Source: UBA10649 sp037130755
GTDB taxonomy: Bacteria > Actinomycetota > Actinomycetes > S36-B12
Reading direction: 5' to 3'
Assembly (NCBI GenBank): GCA_037130755.1
Contig: JBAXSI010000015.1
Location: 6,806 to 70,805, forward strand
DNA length: 64,000 bases
Of this stretch, positions 8,243-16,379 are shown one piece after another. The notes under the pieces are model-generated. The model was given only the letters and a program-made list of their open reading frames with translations, was not told the origin of the DNA and did no database searches. The translations under genes were made by a program, and so were the position numbers. Within the stretch, counting starts at the first letter, position 1. Every line of letters starts with the position of its first letter.

Positions 8243-9067
8243 TCAGCGGACGCGCGCGGCCACGGCGTCGGCGGCGCGGAGTGCATCAGGCGAGGCGGTG
8301 TACGACGTGACGTGCACGGTGGTGCCATCGACGCCGTTGCCGTTCGACTGAAGCAGCGAGTGGTAGTCGCAGATCACGTCGGCCTGCTCGCACACGCTGA
8401 TCACGCGCGAGGCAAGGCGCGCAGGGAGCTTGGTGCCGCGCACGCGCGAGTCCTGCGGCGACGCATAGCTGATCCCACGCCCCGCACCGGCACTGCCCAG
8501 GCTCGTCATGTGATCGCTCGAGATACGGTCTCCGTCAGCTAGCAGGACGGCGCCGTCGATGTGGTTCAGAATCTTGCGCGACGTCGCGTCGCTGGATGCA
8601 CTGAGGTCCTGCACGACCCGATGCATCACCATCGCGCCCTGCGAGTAGCCGGCAAGGATGATGCGCTGCCCCGGGCAGGACTTCACCTGGCTGGCCAGGG
8701 ACTTCTTGGCGTTGGTCACCCCGCGCTCAAGCCCGCTGAAGTAACTCGCCGCGTCGAGTACGAGGAGTTCGGCCTGACGAGCGGGGTAGTGCAGTGCTCG
8801 AGCCGTGACAGTCTTGCCCGGCAGGTCGGCCTGAATCCGCTGGGCGACGTTGGCCACCTCCGCCCCGAGGCCAGTGCCACCGTCCTTCGCCGAGCCCGCC
8901 TGCGGCTGGCCAGACCCGCGAGCCCCGAGCACGAGTACGTCCGAGCAGTCCCCTCGCGATTGACGAACGGTGGCCGACGCCGTAGTCGGCACCACCGAGA
9001 GGGCAAGCAGTGCTGCCACTCCGGCGACGCCGACACGTATTGCGGCAAGCGGTAGCGCCACCGGCAC
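8243..9067 (-). CDS. Secreted cutinase-family serine esterase
   Basis: A 274-residue secreted alpha/beta hydrolase. A signal peptide spans about residues 1-32, ending ASA. The cutinase pattern follows: Cys41 before SDVLVLGARGSGQ, Cys131 pairing with it, the nucleophile Ser142 in AGYSQGAMV, an Asp in the CEQADVICDYH segment with two more cysteines, and a C-terminal His in TVHVTSY. Members of this family hydrolyse cutin, polyesters, triglycerides or phospholipids outside the cell; actinobacteria often have several. It lies 2 nt downstream of the SIMPL lipoprotein gene on the same strand, so the two are probably one envelope or secreted-enzyme operon. The open frame begins at 9067; a later start would shorten but not remove the signal peptide. 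Confidence 0.88.
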   Translation of the reverse strand: MPVALPLAAIRVGVAGVAALLALSVVPTTASATVRQSRGDCSDVLVLGARGSGQPQAGSAKDGGTGLGAEVANVAQRIQADLPGKTVTARALHYPARQAELLVLDAASYFSGLERGVTNAKKSLASQVKSCPGQRIILAGYSQGAMVMHRVVQDLSASSDATSRKILNHIDGAVLLADGDRISSDHMTSLGSAGAGRGISYASPQDSRVRGTKLPARLASRVISVCEQADVICDYHSLLQSNGNGVDGTTVHVTSYTASPDALRAADAVAARVR

Positions 9068-9069
9068 TC

Positions 9070-9807
9070 CTACTTGATGTTCCAGGAGATGTTCACCGAC
9101 ACCGTCACCTGCTGCGTGCCGGGGTTGATCGGCGTGGACTTGTCCGCCGCGGGCGCTGCTGCTTCGGCAAACGCGATCGGCGGCGGCGGAGAAGTGCTGG
9201 TGGACTCGGTTACGTTGGCGACGTCGCCCAGCGTGAAGCCCATGAGCTTCGCGTACTGCTCAGCCTGCTTGGTTGCGATATCGACGGCCTGCGCGCGGGC
9301 GGCGTTGCCCGCAACGGTCGGATCGGTGACGTACGGCGACAGCGAGTCGATACGAACCACATTGCCGCCGGCCGCGACGACGGAGTCGAGAGTGGCGCCG
9401 GCCGTGGCGAGGTCGCGCATGGTCACGCTGAGGGTCTGCGAGGCGCGGTAGCCGGTCAGGGTCTGGCCGCCATCCTGCGTGTAGTTGTAGGTCGGACCCA
9501 CCTGGATGCCCTGGGTGGCGATGTCCTTCTCGTCGACCTTCGCGGCCTTGAGGGCCTCGAGCACCTTGGTCGACGCTGCTGCTGCGTCGGCCTGTGCCGT
9601 CTGGGCAGACGTCGGGTTCGTGACCTCGACGGTGATCGAGGCCTTGGCGGCGTCCGGGATCGCGTCGGCGGTTCCGGTCGACGAGACGCTCACGGTGCGA
9701 GCCGCGACGCCCGATGGCGAGACGACCGTCGTGGGCGAGCAGGCCGTGACGAGCACGGCGGTGGCGGCCGCGGCTGCTGCCAGGCCGATCAGGGCGCTTC
9801 GGTTCAT
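9070..9807 (-). CDS. SIMPL (DUF541) domain lipoprotein
   Basis: A 245-residue lipoprotein. The start ATG 9807 is fixed by GGAGGTAGGA upstream. The signal peptide ends in a lipobox (VLVTAC), placing Cys at about residue 23. The mature part is a SIMPL/DUF541 domain: RTVSVSSTGTADAIPDAAKASITVEV at its start, TGYRASQTLSVTMRDL in the middle, and QVTVSVNISWNIK at the end, with the usual repeated Ala-rich helix (AQTAQADAAAASTKVLEALK). SIMPL proteins are periplasmic or surface oligomers of poorly known role, linked to stress and envelope. It is followed after 2 nt by the cutinase gene and is divergent from an ABC exporter permease gene (70 nt). Confidence 0.88.
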   Translation of the reverse strand: MNRSALIGLAAAAAATAVLVTACSPTTVVSPSGVAARTVSVSSTGTADAIPDAAKASITVEVTNPTSAQTAQADAAAASTKVLEALKAAKVDEKDIATQGIQVGPTYNYTQDGGQTLTGYRASQTLSVTMRDLATAGATLDSVVAAGGNVVRIDSLSPYVTDPTVAGNAARAQAVDIATKQAEQYAKLMGFTLGDVANVTESTSTSPPPPIAFAEAAAPAADKSTPINPGTQQVTVSVNISWNIK

Positions 9808-9877
9808 GTGTCCTACCTCCATGCCCCTCAGACGTACGTGTGGACGGGCCCGTTCCCACCAGCCTAGGGTCCATTTC

Positions 9878-10927
9878 ATGAAGTCGATGATCATCAAGGA
9901 GTTCCGCGAGCTGAGCCGGGATCGACGGACCATGGCGATGATCATCGTCCTGCCGATCCTCTTCCTCGTGATCTTCGGCTACGCGGCCAACTTCAACGTC
10001 GGCACGCTCAAGACCATCGTCATCGGACCTCAGGCGTCCGTGGCCCAGAAGATGCTCCCGCCACTGTTCGAGGTCACGTCCGTGCTGCCGGGTGCGACCA
10101 CGGAACAGGCCAAGCAGATGATCGTGCGCGCCGAGGCCCAGGTCGTGATCGACACCACGACGAATCCGCCCACGGCGTGGGTCGACGGGGCCGACCTGTT
10201 CTCCGCTCAGACCGCCAACGCGGCCCTGGCCCGCTCCGGCGGGCAGGTGCGGACGGACGTGCTGTTCAACCCCGAGTTCAAGACGTCGTGGTACATGGTG
10301 CCCTCGCTGATCGGGCTCATCCTCACGTTCATCGGCACCATCGTGACGAGCATCGGCCTGGTCCGCGAGCGCGAGAACGGCACGCTGGAGCAGCTTGCGG
10401 TGATGCCGTTCCGTCCAGTCGACGTGATCCTGGGGAAGATCGCGCCGTACTTCCTGCTGGCCAGCATCGACCTGCTCATCATCACCGTCGTGGGCATCCT
10501 GCTGTTCGGTGTGCCGTTCGCCGGCAGCGTGCTCGTGTTTGCCCTCGGGGCCGCACTCTTCTTGTTCGTGGTGCTCGGCATGGGCGTCCTGATCTCGACG
10601 CTGTCGCAGACGACTGGCCAGGCCATCCAGCTGGCGATACTGACCCTGCTCCCACAGGTCCTGCTCTCCGGAATGATCTTCCCGCTGATCGCGATGCCCT
10701 GGGCCATCCGCTGGATCGGCTACCTGATGCCGCTGACCTACTTCACCATGATCAGCCGTGGAGTCTTCCTGCGCGGGACCCCGATCGACGCCACCGCGAT
10801 GTGGCTGCCCATCCTCGTCCTCGCCGTAATGGCCACGGTCATCTTCAGCCTCGCGATCATCCGCTTCCGCCGCGACCTCGCCCCGCGCCGCAGCAGCCGG
10901 ATCAGCACGTTGGCGCAGGAGGCCTGA
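9878..10927 (+). CDS. ABC-2 type exporter permease
   Basis: A 349-residue permease of the YhhJ/YbhR type. One membrane helix near the N-terminus (TMAMIIVLPILFLVIFGYA) is followed by a large external domain (about residues 40-150). Then come five hydrophobic segments, from LIGLILTFIGTIVTSIGL to the last helix LPILVLAVMATVIFSLAII. The signature region RERENGTLEQLAVMPFRP is the coupling helix segment shared by ABC-2 permeases. The next gene starts after one base and encodes the double ATPase, so this is one export system; the substrate (drug, lipid or polysaccharide precursor) is unknown. The start ATG 9878 matches the permease N-terminus MKSMIIKEFRELSRDRR typical of the family; the open frame extends further upstream. 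Confidence 0.88.
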   Translation: MKSMIIKEFRELSRDRRTMAMIIVLPILFLVIFGYAANFNVGTLKTIVIGPQASVAQKMLPPLFEVTSVLPGATTEQAKQMIVRAEAQVVIDTTTNPPTAWVDGADLFSAQTANAALARSGGQVRTDVLFNPEFKTSWYMVPSLIGLILTFIGTIVTSIGLVRERENGTLEQLAVMPFRPVDVILGKIAPYFLLASIDLLIITVVGILLFGVPFAGSVLVFALGAALFLFVVLGMGVLISTLSQTTGQAIQLAILTLLPQVLLSGMIFPLIAMPWAIRWIGYLMPLTYFTMISRGVFLRGTPIDATAMWLPILVLAVMATVIFSLAIIRFRRDLAPRRSSRISTLAQEA

Positions 10928-10928
10928 C

Positions 10929-12656
10929 ATGGCCGATCGCTGGGGGGTCCGAGACGTCACTGTCGCCTTCGGTGCGCGCGTCGCGCTCCGCAACGTGACG
11001 TTCGAGGTAAGCCCGGGCGAGATGGTCGCCGTCGTCGGTGGCGACGGAGCCGGCAAGTCAACGCTGCTGCGGACGATCACCGGTCGTGTCATCCCCGCAT
11101 CGGGCACCGTCTCGGCACCTGACTCGACCCGCATCGGCTACCAGGCGGCGTCGTCCGGCGCCTGGGGCCAGTTGACCGTCGATGAGAACCTCGACGTGGT
11201 CGCCGGCGCGTACCACCTCGACCCGAAGCCTCATCGGGAACGCGCCGATCGCCTGCTCGAGGCCGCCGGCCTCATCGACGTACGGACTCGACTGGCCGCC
11301 CAGTTGTCCGGGGGCATGCGGCAGAAGCTCGGCTTCTGCATGGCCATGCTGCACTCCCCCGCCCTGCTGGTCCTCGACGAGCCATCGACCGGAGTGGACC
11401 CGGTCAGCCGAGTGGAGTTGTGGGGCCTGATCACCGAGGCTGCGGCCGGCGGAGCGGCGGTCATGATCAGCACCACGTACCTCGACGAGGCCGAGCGCGT
11501 GCACGACGTGCTGGTGCTGGACGAGGGCGTCGTGCTGCTCGACGGCACGCCGGGCACGGTCATCGCCTCAGCGCCTGGAACAGTCGTGTCGTTGGCCACT
11601 CCGACCGATCCTGCGCATGCGTGGCGACGAGGCCGCGACTGGCGGCAGTGGCATGCCGGGCCACCGATTGCCGGCGATGACGTCGTGGTTCCGGACATGG
11701 AGGACGCTGTCGTGTCCGCGGCGTTCAACGCCAGGGCCGCGGATGTCCTCCCCCCGGTTCCCCCGGCTCCCACGACCACCTTCCCCCCGGTGGGCACCGA
11801 GCTGGCAGCCGTCAGTTCGGTGACGAAGCGCTTCGGCCACGACGCCGTCGTCGACGACGTCTCGATGCAGGTCCACGCGGGCGAGATCGTCGGCCTGATC
11901 GGGGCCAACGGTGCCGGCAAGACGACACTTATCCGCATCCAGCTCGGACTGCTCCTCCCGACCGCCGGCTCCGTCGCGCTGTTCGGGCGCGAGCCGTCCC
12001 GCGAGACGCGTCGTCGGATCGGCTACGTGCCGCAAGGACTGGGGCTCTACCGCGACCTCACAGTGGAAGAGAACGTGCGCTTCGTCGCCAGCGCGTATGG
12101 CCGGAAACCGAGCATGGACGAAGGGCTCGCACTCGTCGCCAACGACCTTGTAGGCGACATCGGACTCGGGCGCCAGCGCCAACTGGCCTTCACGTGCGCG
12201 CTCTCGCACGAACCGGAGTTGCTCGTGCTCGACGAGCCGACGTCAGGCGTCGACCCGATCTCGCGCGCTCGACTCTGGGACACCATCCACGCGCAGGCGG
12301 ATGCTGGCGCCGGTGTCCTCGTCAGCACGCACTACATGCAGGAGGCCGAGCAGTGCGACCGCCTCGTACTTCTCGACCTGGGGCGAGTGGTCGCCCAAGG
12401 CACAGTTGCCGACATCGTCGGCAGCACGACCGCCGTGCGCGTGGTCACCGAAGGCTGGAGCGTCGCCTTCACCGCGCTCACCGCCAACGACCTGCCGGTT
12501 GCGCTCTCGGGCACGGAGGTCCGCGTCGCCGACACCGAGGCGGACGTGGTCCTCGATCTCCTGCGCGCCGCCGGCATCGATGCTCAGCTGGAGGTCGTGC
12601 CCGCCACCTTGGAGGAGAAGATGACCGTGATCACCCGAAGCCGGGAGACCGTCTAG
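10929..12656 (+). CDS. Duplicated ABC exporter ATPase (two nucleotide-binding domains)
   Basis: A 575-residue protein with two ABC ATPase domains in tandem, as in YbhF/RbbA-type exporters. Domain 1: Walker A GGDGAGKST, signature LSGGMRQK, Walker B LLVLDEPSTGVDP. A linker of about 90 residues follows. Domain 2: Walker A GANGAGKTT, Q-loop GYVPQGLGLYRDL, Walker B LLVLDEPTSGVDP. In domain 2 the signature is degenerate (GLGRQRQLAF where LSGGQ is expected), so one of the two composite sites may be impaired. It partners the ABC-2 permease encoded immediately upstream. No membrane-fusion HlyD gene is adjacent. Its last four bases overlap the convergent lipoprotein gene. Confidence 0.9.
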   Translation: MADRWGVRDVTVAFGARVALRNVTFEVSPGEMVAVVGGDGAGKSTLLRTITGRVIPASGTVSAPDSTRIGYQAASSGAWGQLTVDENLDVVAGAYHLDPKPHRERADRLLEAAGLIDVRTRLAAQLSGGMRQKLGFCMAMLHSPALLVLDEPSTGVDPVSRVELWGLITEAAAGGAAVMISTTYLDEAERVHDVLVLDEGVVLLDGTPGTVIASAPGTVVSLATPTDPAHAWRRGRDWRQWHAGPPIAGDDVVVPDMEDAVVSAAFNARAADVLPPVPPAPTTTFPPVGTELAAVSSVTKRFGHDAVVDDVSMQVHAGEIVGLIGANGAGKTTLIRIQLGLLLPTAGSVALFGREPSRETRRRIGYVPQGLGLYRDLTVEENVRFVASAYGRKPSMDEGLALVANDLVGDIGLGRQRQLAFTCALSHEPELLVLDEPTSGVDPISRARLWDTIHAQADAGAGVLVSTHYMQEAEQCDRLVLLDLGRVVAQGTVADIVGSTTAVRVVTEGWSVAFTALTANDLPVALSGTEVRVADTEADVVLDLLRAAGIDAQLEVVPATLEEKMTVITRSRETV

Positions 12657-13255
12657 GAGGCCGAGGGTGCCGCCGAGGCCGACGGGGCTGTGGACTGATC
12701 CGGTGCTGCCGAGCCGCCCCCTGTCGGGGCAACCATGCGTCCTGCGCAGGCGCGGTCGTAGACCGCCCCGAAGGTCGACTCCTTGCCGCCGACCTTCGTG
12801 ACGAAGTCCTTCGGCTGCGCGGTCGCTGCCCAGCCGGTCGTGAGGTTCGCCGGGAGGATGAGGAAGTTGCTGCCCTCCACGACGGGAACGACCCACTCCT
12901 TGGAGTCACGGATGGTCTGCGGCACCGCCTGGCACGTGACGAGCGTGGCGAATCCGTCGTCGACCGAGCCGCTCGCGAGCATGATCTGGAAGTCCGGGCA
13001 GCGCACCAGCGCGTGCCCACCGAGGTCCTTGCCGGTGAACGGGTCCTTCGTCAGCACCTGCGGTTGCGGGTCCGTCGACGGCAGCGTGCAGTTGAAGCCG
13101 GCGGCCTTGACGCCCTCGAGCACGTCCTTGGGCGTCTGCCATCCCGACGGTGCCGGGGACGCCGACGCGCTCGGGCTGGACGAGGAGGATGAGCAGCCGG
13201 CCAGGCCGATCGCCAGAACGGCGGCAACGGCGGCGGTGCGAAGTATCGGGCGCAT
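12653..13255 (-). CDS. Secreted lipoprotein of unknown function
   Basis: A 200-residue predicted lipoprotein. The signal peptide (AAVAAVLAIGLAGC) carries a clean lipobox, and the modified Cys is followed by a Ser-rich tether (SSSSSSPSASASP). The globular part has four cysteines (FNCTLP, VRCPDF, VTCQAV, RACAGR), compatible with two disulfides. The C-terminal 25 residues are again Ser/Ala/Pro-rich. No known domain is recognised. It converges on the ABC ATPase gene with a 4-nt overlap and is divergent from the diguanylate cyclase gene. It would sit on the outer face of the cell membrane. Function unknown. Confidence 0.75.
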   Translation of the reverse strand: MRPILRTAAVAAVLAIGLAGCSSSSSSPSASASPAPSGWQTPKDVLEGVKAAGFNCTLPSTDPQPQVLTKDPFTGKDLGGHALVRCPDFQIMLASGSVDDGFATLVTCQAVPQTIRDSKEWVVPVVEGSNFLILPANLTTGWAATAQPKDFVTKVGGKESTFGAVYDRACAGRMVAPTGGGSAAPDQSTAPSASAAPSAS

Positions 13256-13420
13256 GGATCCCCTCGGATGGACGTCCCCATGACCCTAACGACCTGTGTC
13301 AACCGCTCCGTCGGGGGTCAGACATCGCCGGGAGCTGGATGAAACGGTACAAAGTTAAGAACAAGCCAAACCCTTTCGCCCGCTTTGAAACCCCCTGCCG
13401 CGGGTGTATACCGTCGAACC

Positions 13421-14632
13421 ATGCCGGGGGCGGTGGGATCGGCCGAGGTCACGCCAGTGCGCAACCGGCGTCGCCAGATCCTGTGCGAGATGACCACGCG
13501 CGAGACGCCCCGGATTCTGCTCGCCTTCGTGCTGCTCATCGCGGCCTACGTCGTCGTCAGCCCAGTCAGCGGCGAGACGCACCACCTGTCCACCTACCTG
13601 ACCGATGTTGCCCTGGGGATCTACCTGCTCTCGATCGCACTCCTCATCCGCAGCGAGTTCCTCACCCAGAGCATGTCCCCCACACTGTTCGCCTCGGCTG
13701 TGGTGGTCACCATCGTGGCCTTCAACTTCGAGTACTCCCTCGAGCCCGACGTGAACACCCTGGGCATCATCCTCATCTGCCTGACCGCCTGCGGCCCCCT
13801 CATCCTGATGTGGCGCCCGTTCATCGTGGCGATGATCGCCCCGGCGGTTCTGACCGTCTTCACGGTCATCAGGTTCACGCCGTTCCACATCGTCGACTGG
13901 CTCGTGACGATCCTGATGGCCGTCGGCCTGAGCGCCGTCATGCTGGCCGCTCGACGAAGCTCGGCCACCCGATTGGCCATTGCGACCGTCACGATCGAGG
14001 AGATGGCAACGCGAGATCCCCTCACCGGGGTCCTCAACCGGCACGGGTTGGATGCCGCGTCCGGCACCCTCGCGGCGTTCGCCCGGCGGCACCACGAGCC
14101 AGTGTTCGCCGCCTTCGTCGACATCGTCGGCCTCAAGGGCGTCAACGATGCGTACGGACACGCGACCGGAGACCTGGTGATCCAGCGGACCTCCCGGGCA
14201 GTGGAGAGCGTGTCGCGCGGCAGCGACATCGTCGTGCGCATGGGCGGTGACGAGTTTCTCGTGCTCGGCATGGGCCCCCAGCCGGATCCGCGCAGCTATG
14301 CCAGTCGGATCACGGCGGCCTTGGACCTCACGGACCTCGAGACCGCCTGGGCGGGCAAGGTGTCAGTCGGCACGTCGTCGAGCATCCACGGCGACATCGA
14401 CGACCTCATCGACGCCGCAGACAAGGCGATGTACGACGGTCGCAGCCACCTCCACCAGGGCATCGCACCATCGACGCCCACCGTGCACATGCGCGACTGG
14501 CAGCCCCTCGCCCGCCCCCGAGTCGTCAGGTCAGGGGATGCGGACGACCTGTCGGCTGGCCAGGCACCACGGGTCGGGGAGGAAGAGCGCACGGATGAAG
14601 GCACCGTTGAGGCGACGGTTAGTGGCCCCTGA
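13421..14632 (+). CDS. Membrane-bound GGDEF diguanylate cyclase
   Basis: A 403-residue protein, counting from ATG 13421; later starts such as ATG 13490 are possible. Residues about 30-178 contain five to six hydrophobic helices forming a membrane sensor region. The GGDEF domain runs from about 195 to 360: DPLTGVLNRHGL, then the intact active site GGDEF at 275-279. The inhibitory-site motif RxxD is present as RGSD at 266-269, five residues before GGDEF, so product (c-di-GMP) feedback is expected. There is no EAL domain. The last 34 codons overlap by 102 nt a convergent gene for a secreted protein. The AT-richer stretch around 13340-13410 is a likely promoter region. It should make c-di-GMP from two GTP in response to an unknown membrane signal. 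Confidence 0.9.
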   Translation: MPGAVGSAEVTPVRNRRRQILCEMTTRETPRILLAFVLLIAAYVVVSPVSGETHHLSTYLTDVALGIYLLSIALLIRSEFLTQSMSPTLFASAVVVTIVAFNFEYSLEPDVNTLGIILICLTACGPLILMWRPFIVAMIAPAVLTVFTVIRFTPFHIVDWLVTILMAVGLSAVMLAARRSSATRLAIATVTIEEMATRDPLTGVLNRHGLDAASGTLAAFARRHHEPVFAAFVDIVGLKGVNDAYGHATGDLVIQRTSRAVESVSRGSDIVVRMGGDEFLVLGMGPQPDPRSYASRITAALDLTDLETAWAGKVSVGTSSSIHGDIDDLIDAADKAMYDGRSHLHQGIAPSTPTVHMRDWQPLARPRVVRSGDADDLSAGQAPRVGEEERTDEGTVEATVSGP

Positions 14633-15256
14633 CACCCGGAAGGCACCGAACTGGTCAGGGAACGCCGAGCCGATCGAGGTCCACTTGCCGGTACCACCCC
14701 GCACCTTCGACAGGTAGCCGTACAACCGGATCGTTCCAGCGGCTCCGATAGCGCCGCGGTTCGTCCTGGCGACCACTTTGCCGGTGACGGTGAGAGTGCC
14801 GCGCCGTACTGACGCCGCCAGCGCGGAGAACTGGGTCGGCGCGCGCGACACGTTGAACGCGGCAGGCGCGAACTCTGCTGCCTCAACAGCCGTGTTCAAG
14901 GTGCCCGAGACGTTGTAGGCACCGGGGCCGTCGATCGACGGGCAGACTTGGAACGTGTCCTTGATGGGCCCGGAGGCGTTCGCCAGCAGCGACATCGACA
15001 GTGCGTTGTTGGACCCGGTGATCGCCGCCGCGAGATGGACGGTGGCGAACGAGTCCACCTGGTCGAAGGTCGCCTTCACTGGGGCGTTCATGCACTCGGG
15101 GCCCTCGAAGATGACGTCCGGGATCGTCACCACGACCCGGGTCCCCCCGGCCGTGGCCGTCGTGAGCCCGTCGGCAATGGCCACGGCAGGTGCAACCTGC
15201 CCGACACTCAGCAGCAGGATGACAGCCGACGTGGCGGTCGCCCGGAGACGTCGCAT
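14531..15256 (-). CDS. Secreted protein of unknown function
   Basis: A 241-residue predicted exported protein. The signal peptide is residues 1-27 (TSAVILLLSVGQVAPAVAIA). The mature part is beta-rich and hydrophilic, with cysteines at GPECMNAP, QVCPSIDG and DPWCLAS. The segment LTVTGKVVARTNRGAIGAAG and the following strands resemble an Ig-like module, but no family is recognised. The start has TCCTCC on the plus strand just upstream, giving a GGAGGA ribosome-binding site on the coding strand. It overlaps the end of the diguanylate cyclase gene by 102 nt, tail to tail. Both reading frames look protein-like there, so either tail could be functional. Role unknown. Confidence 0.68.
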   Translation of the reverse strand: MRRLRATATSAVILLLSVGQVAPAVAIADGLTTATAGGTRVVVTIPDVIFEGPECMNAPVKATFDQVDSFATVHLAAAITGSNNALSMSLLANASGPIKDTFQVCPSIDGPGAYNVSGTLNTAVEAAEFAPAAFNVSRAPTQFSALAASVRRGTLTVTGKVVARTNRGAIGAAGTIRLYGYLSKVRGGTGKWTSIGSAFPDQFGAFRVSGATNRRLNGAFIRALFLPDPWCLASRQVVRIP

Positions 15257-15437
15257 TCATTCCTCCATGCCTGCCTGATTCCGCGTCCGCCGTGCCCCCC
15301 GGACTTCACGAGGGTACCTTCCGTCCCGCATGACGGTCGACAGGCAGGTACCCCCGAAACATGGTGTACCCAGAACTCGCTCAGGGATAGGCGAGCGTCC
15401 CGACTAGTCTGGAGTGGCTTACGAGGAGAGGATCGCC

Positions 15438-16325
15438 GTGAACATTGAGATGCTCGAGAAGATGCGCGCCGGCCAGGGCTTCATCGCCGCCCTCGACCAG
15501 AGCGGCGGCAGCACGCCCAAGGCCCTGAAGCTCTACGGCATCGAGGAGACCGAGTACTCCGGTGAGGCCGAGATGTTCGACCTGATCCACCAGATGCGAG
15601 CGCGCATCATCACCAGCCCCGCTTTCAACGGTGATCGCATCGTCGGAGCCATCCTGTTCGAGATGACGATGGACCGCCTTGTCGAGGGCAAGGGCAGCGC
15701 CGAGTTCCTCTGGGAGGACAAGCAGGTCATCCCGTTCCTCAAGGTCGACAAGGGCCTAGCCGACGAGGCCGACGGCGCTCAGATCATGAAGCCCATGCCG
15801 GACCTGGGGGCACTCCTCGACCGAGCCAAGGGCCACAACGTCTTCGGCACGAAGATGCGCTCGGTCATCAAGCTCGCCAACCCGACCGGCGTGGCGGCAG
15901 TGGTGTCGCAGCAGTTCGAGGTGGGCCGACAGATCATCGCTGCGGATCTCGTCCCGATCATCGAGCCCGAGGTCGACATCCACAGTCCGGAGAAGGCCGC
16001 CGCCGAGGAGCTGCTGAAGATCGCCCTGCTCGACGAGATCAACCGGCTCAACGACGACCAGCACATCATGCTGAAGCTGACGCTGCCGGAGCAGGACGAC
16101 TTCTACGCCGACCTGGTCGCGCACCCGCGCGTGCTCCGCGTTGTCGCGCTGTCCGGTGGGTATTCGCGTTCGGAGGCCGACGCCAAGTTGACCCGCAACC
16201 ACGGGGTGATCGCGAGCTTCTCGCGCGCACTCACCGAGGGCCTCAGCGCACAGCAGACCGAGGCGGAGTTCGACGCCACGCTTGACGCGACGATCCAGAG
16301 CATCTACAACGCGTCAATCACGTAG
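15438..16325 (+). CDS. fda: Class I fructose-bisphosphate aldolase
   Basis: A 295-residue glycolytic/gluconeogenic enzyme that interconverts fructose 1,6-bisphosphate with dihydroxyacetone phosphate and glyceraldehyde 3-phosphate through a Schiff-base lysine. The N-terminus NIEMLEKMRAGQGFIAALDQ followed by SGGSTPKAL is the hallmark of the ~296-residue bacterial class I type known from staphylococci. The start is GTG 15438, behind GAGGAGAGG; it reproduces the family N-terminus, while the open frame goes eight codons further up. Later motifs LKVDKGL, PIIEPEVDIHS, LKLTLPE and VVALSGGYSR are all in place. The gene stands alone between a convergent serine hydrolase gene and a divergent secreted-protein gene. 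A TAGTCT hexamer at 15404 could be a -10 element (weak evidence). Confidence 0.93.
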   Translation: MNIEMLEKMRAGQGFIAALDQSGGSTPKALKLYGIEETEYSGEAEMFDLIHQMRARIITSPAFNGDRIVGAILFEMTMDRLVEGKGSAEFLWEDKQVIPFLKVDKGLADEADGAQIMKPMPDLGALLDRAKGHNVFGTKMRSVIKLANPTGVAAVVSQQFEVGRQIIAADLVPIIEPEVDIHSPEKAAAEELLKIALLDEINRLNDDQHIMLKLTLPEQDDFYADLVAHPRVLRVVALSGGYSRSEADAKLTRNHGVIASFSRALTEGLSAQQTEAEFDATLDATIQSIYNASIT

Positions 16326-16379
16326 GCGCCTGCGTACACCTTGATGGAGCGATCCGGAGCCGCACCGGTTCCGCCCGTT

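Noticed and set aside
9260..11134. Very long open frame on the minus strand across the ABC permease gene
   Set aside because: It runs antisense to a clear permease, is rich in Arg/His/Asp/Gln with no domain, and is a typical GC-rich shadow frame.
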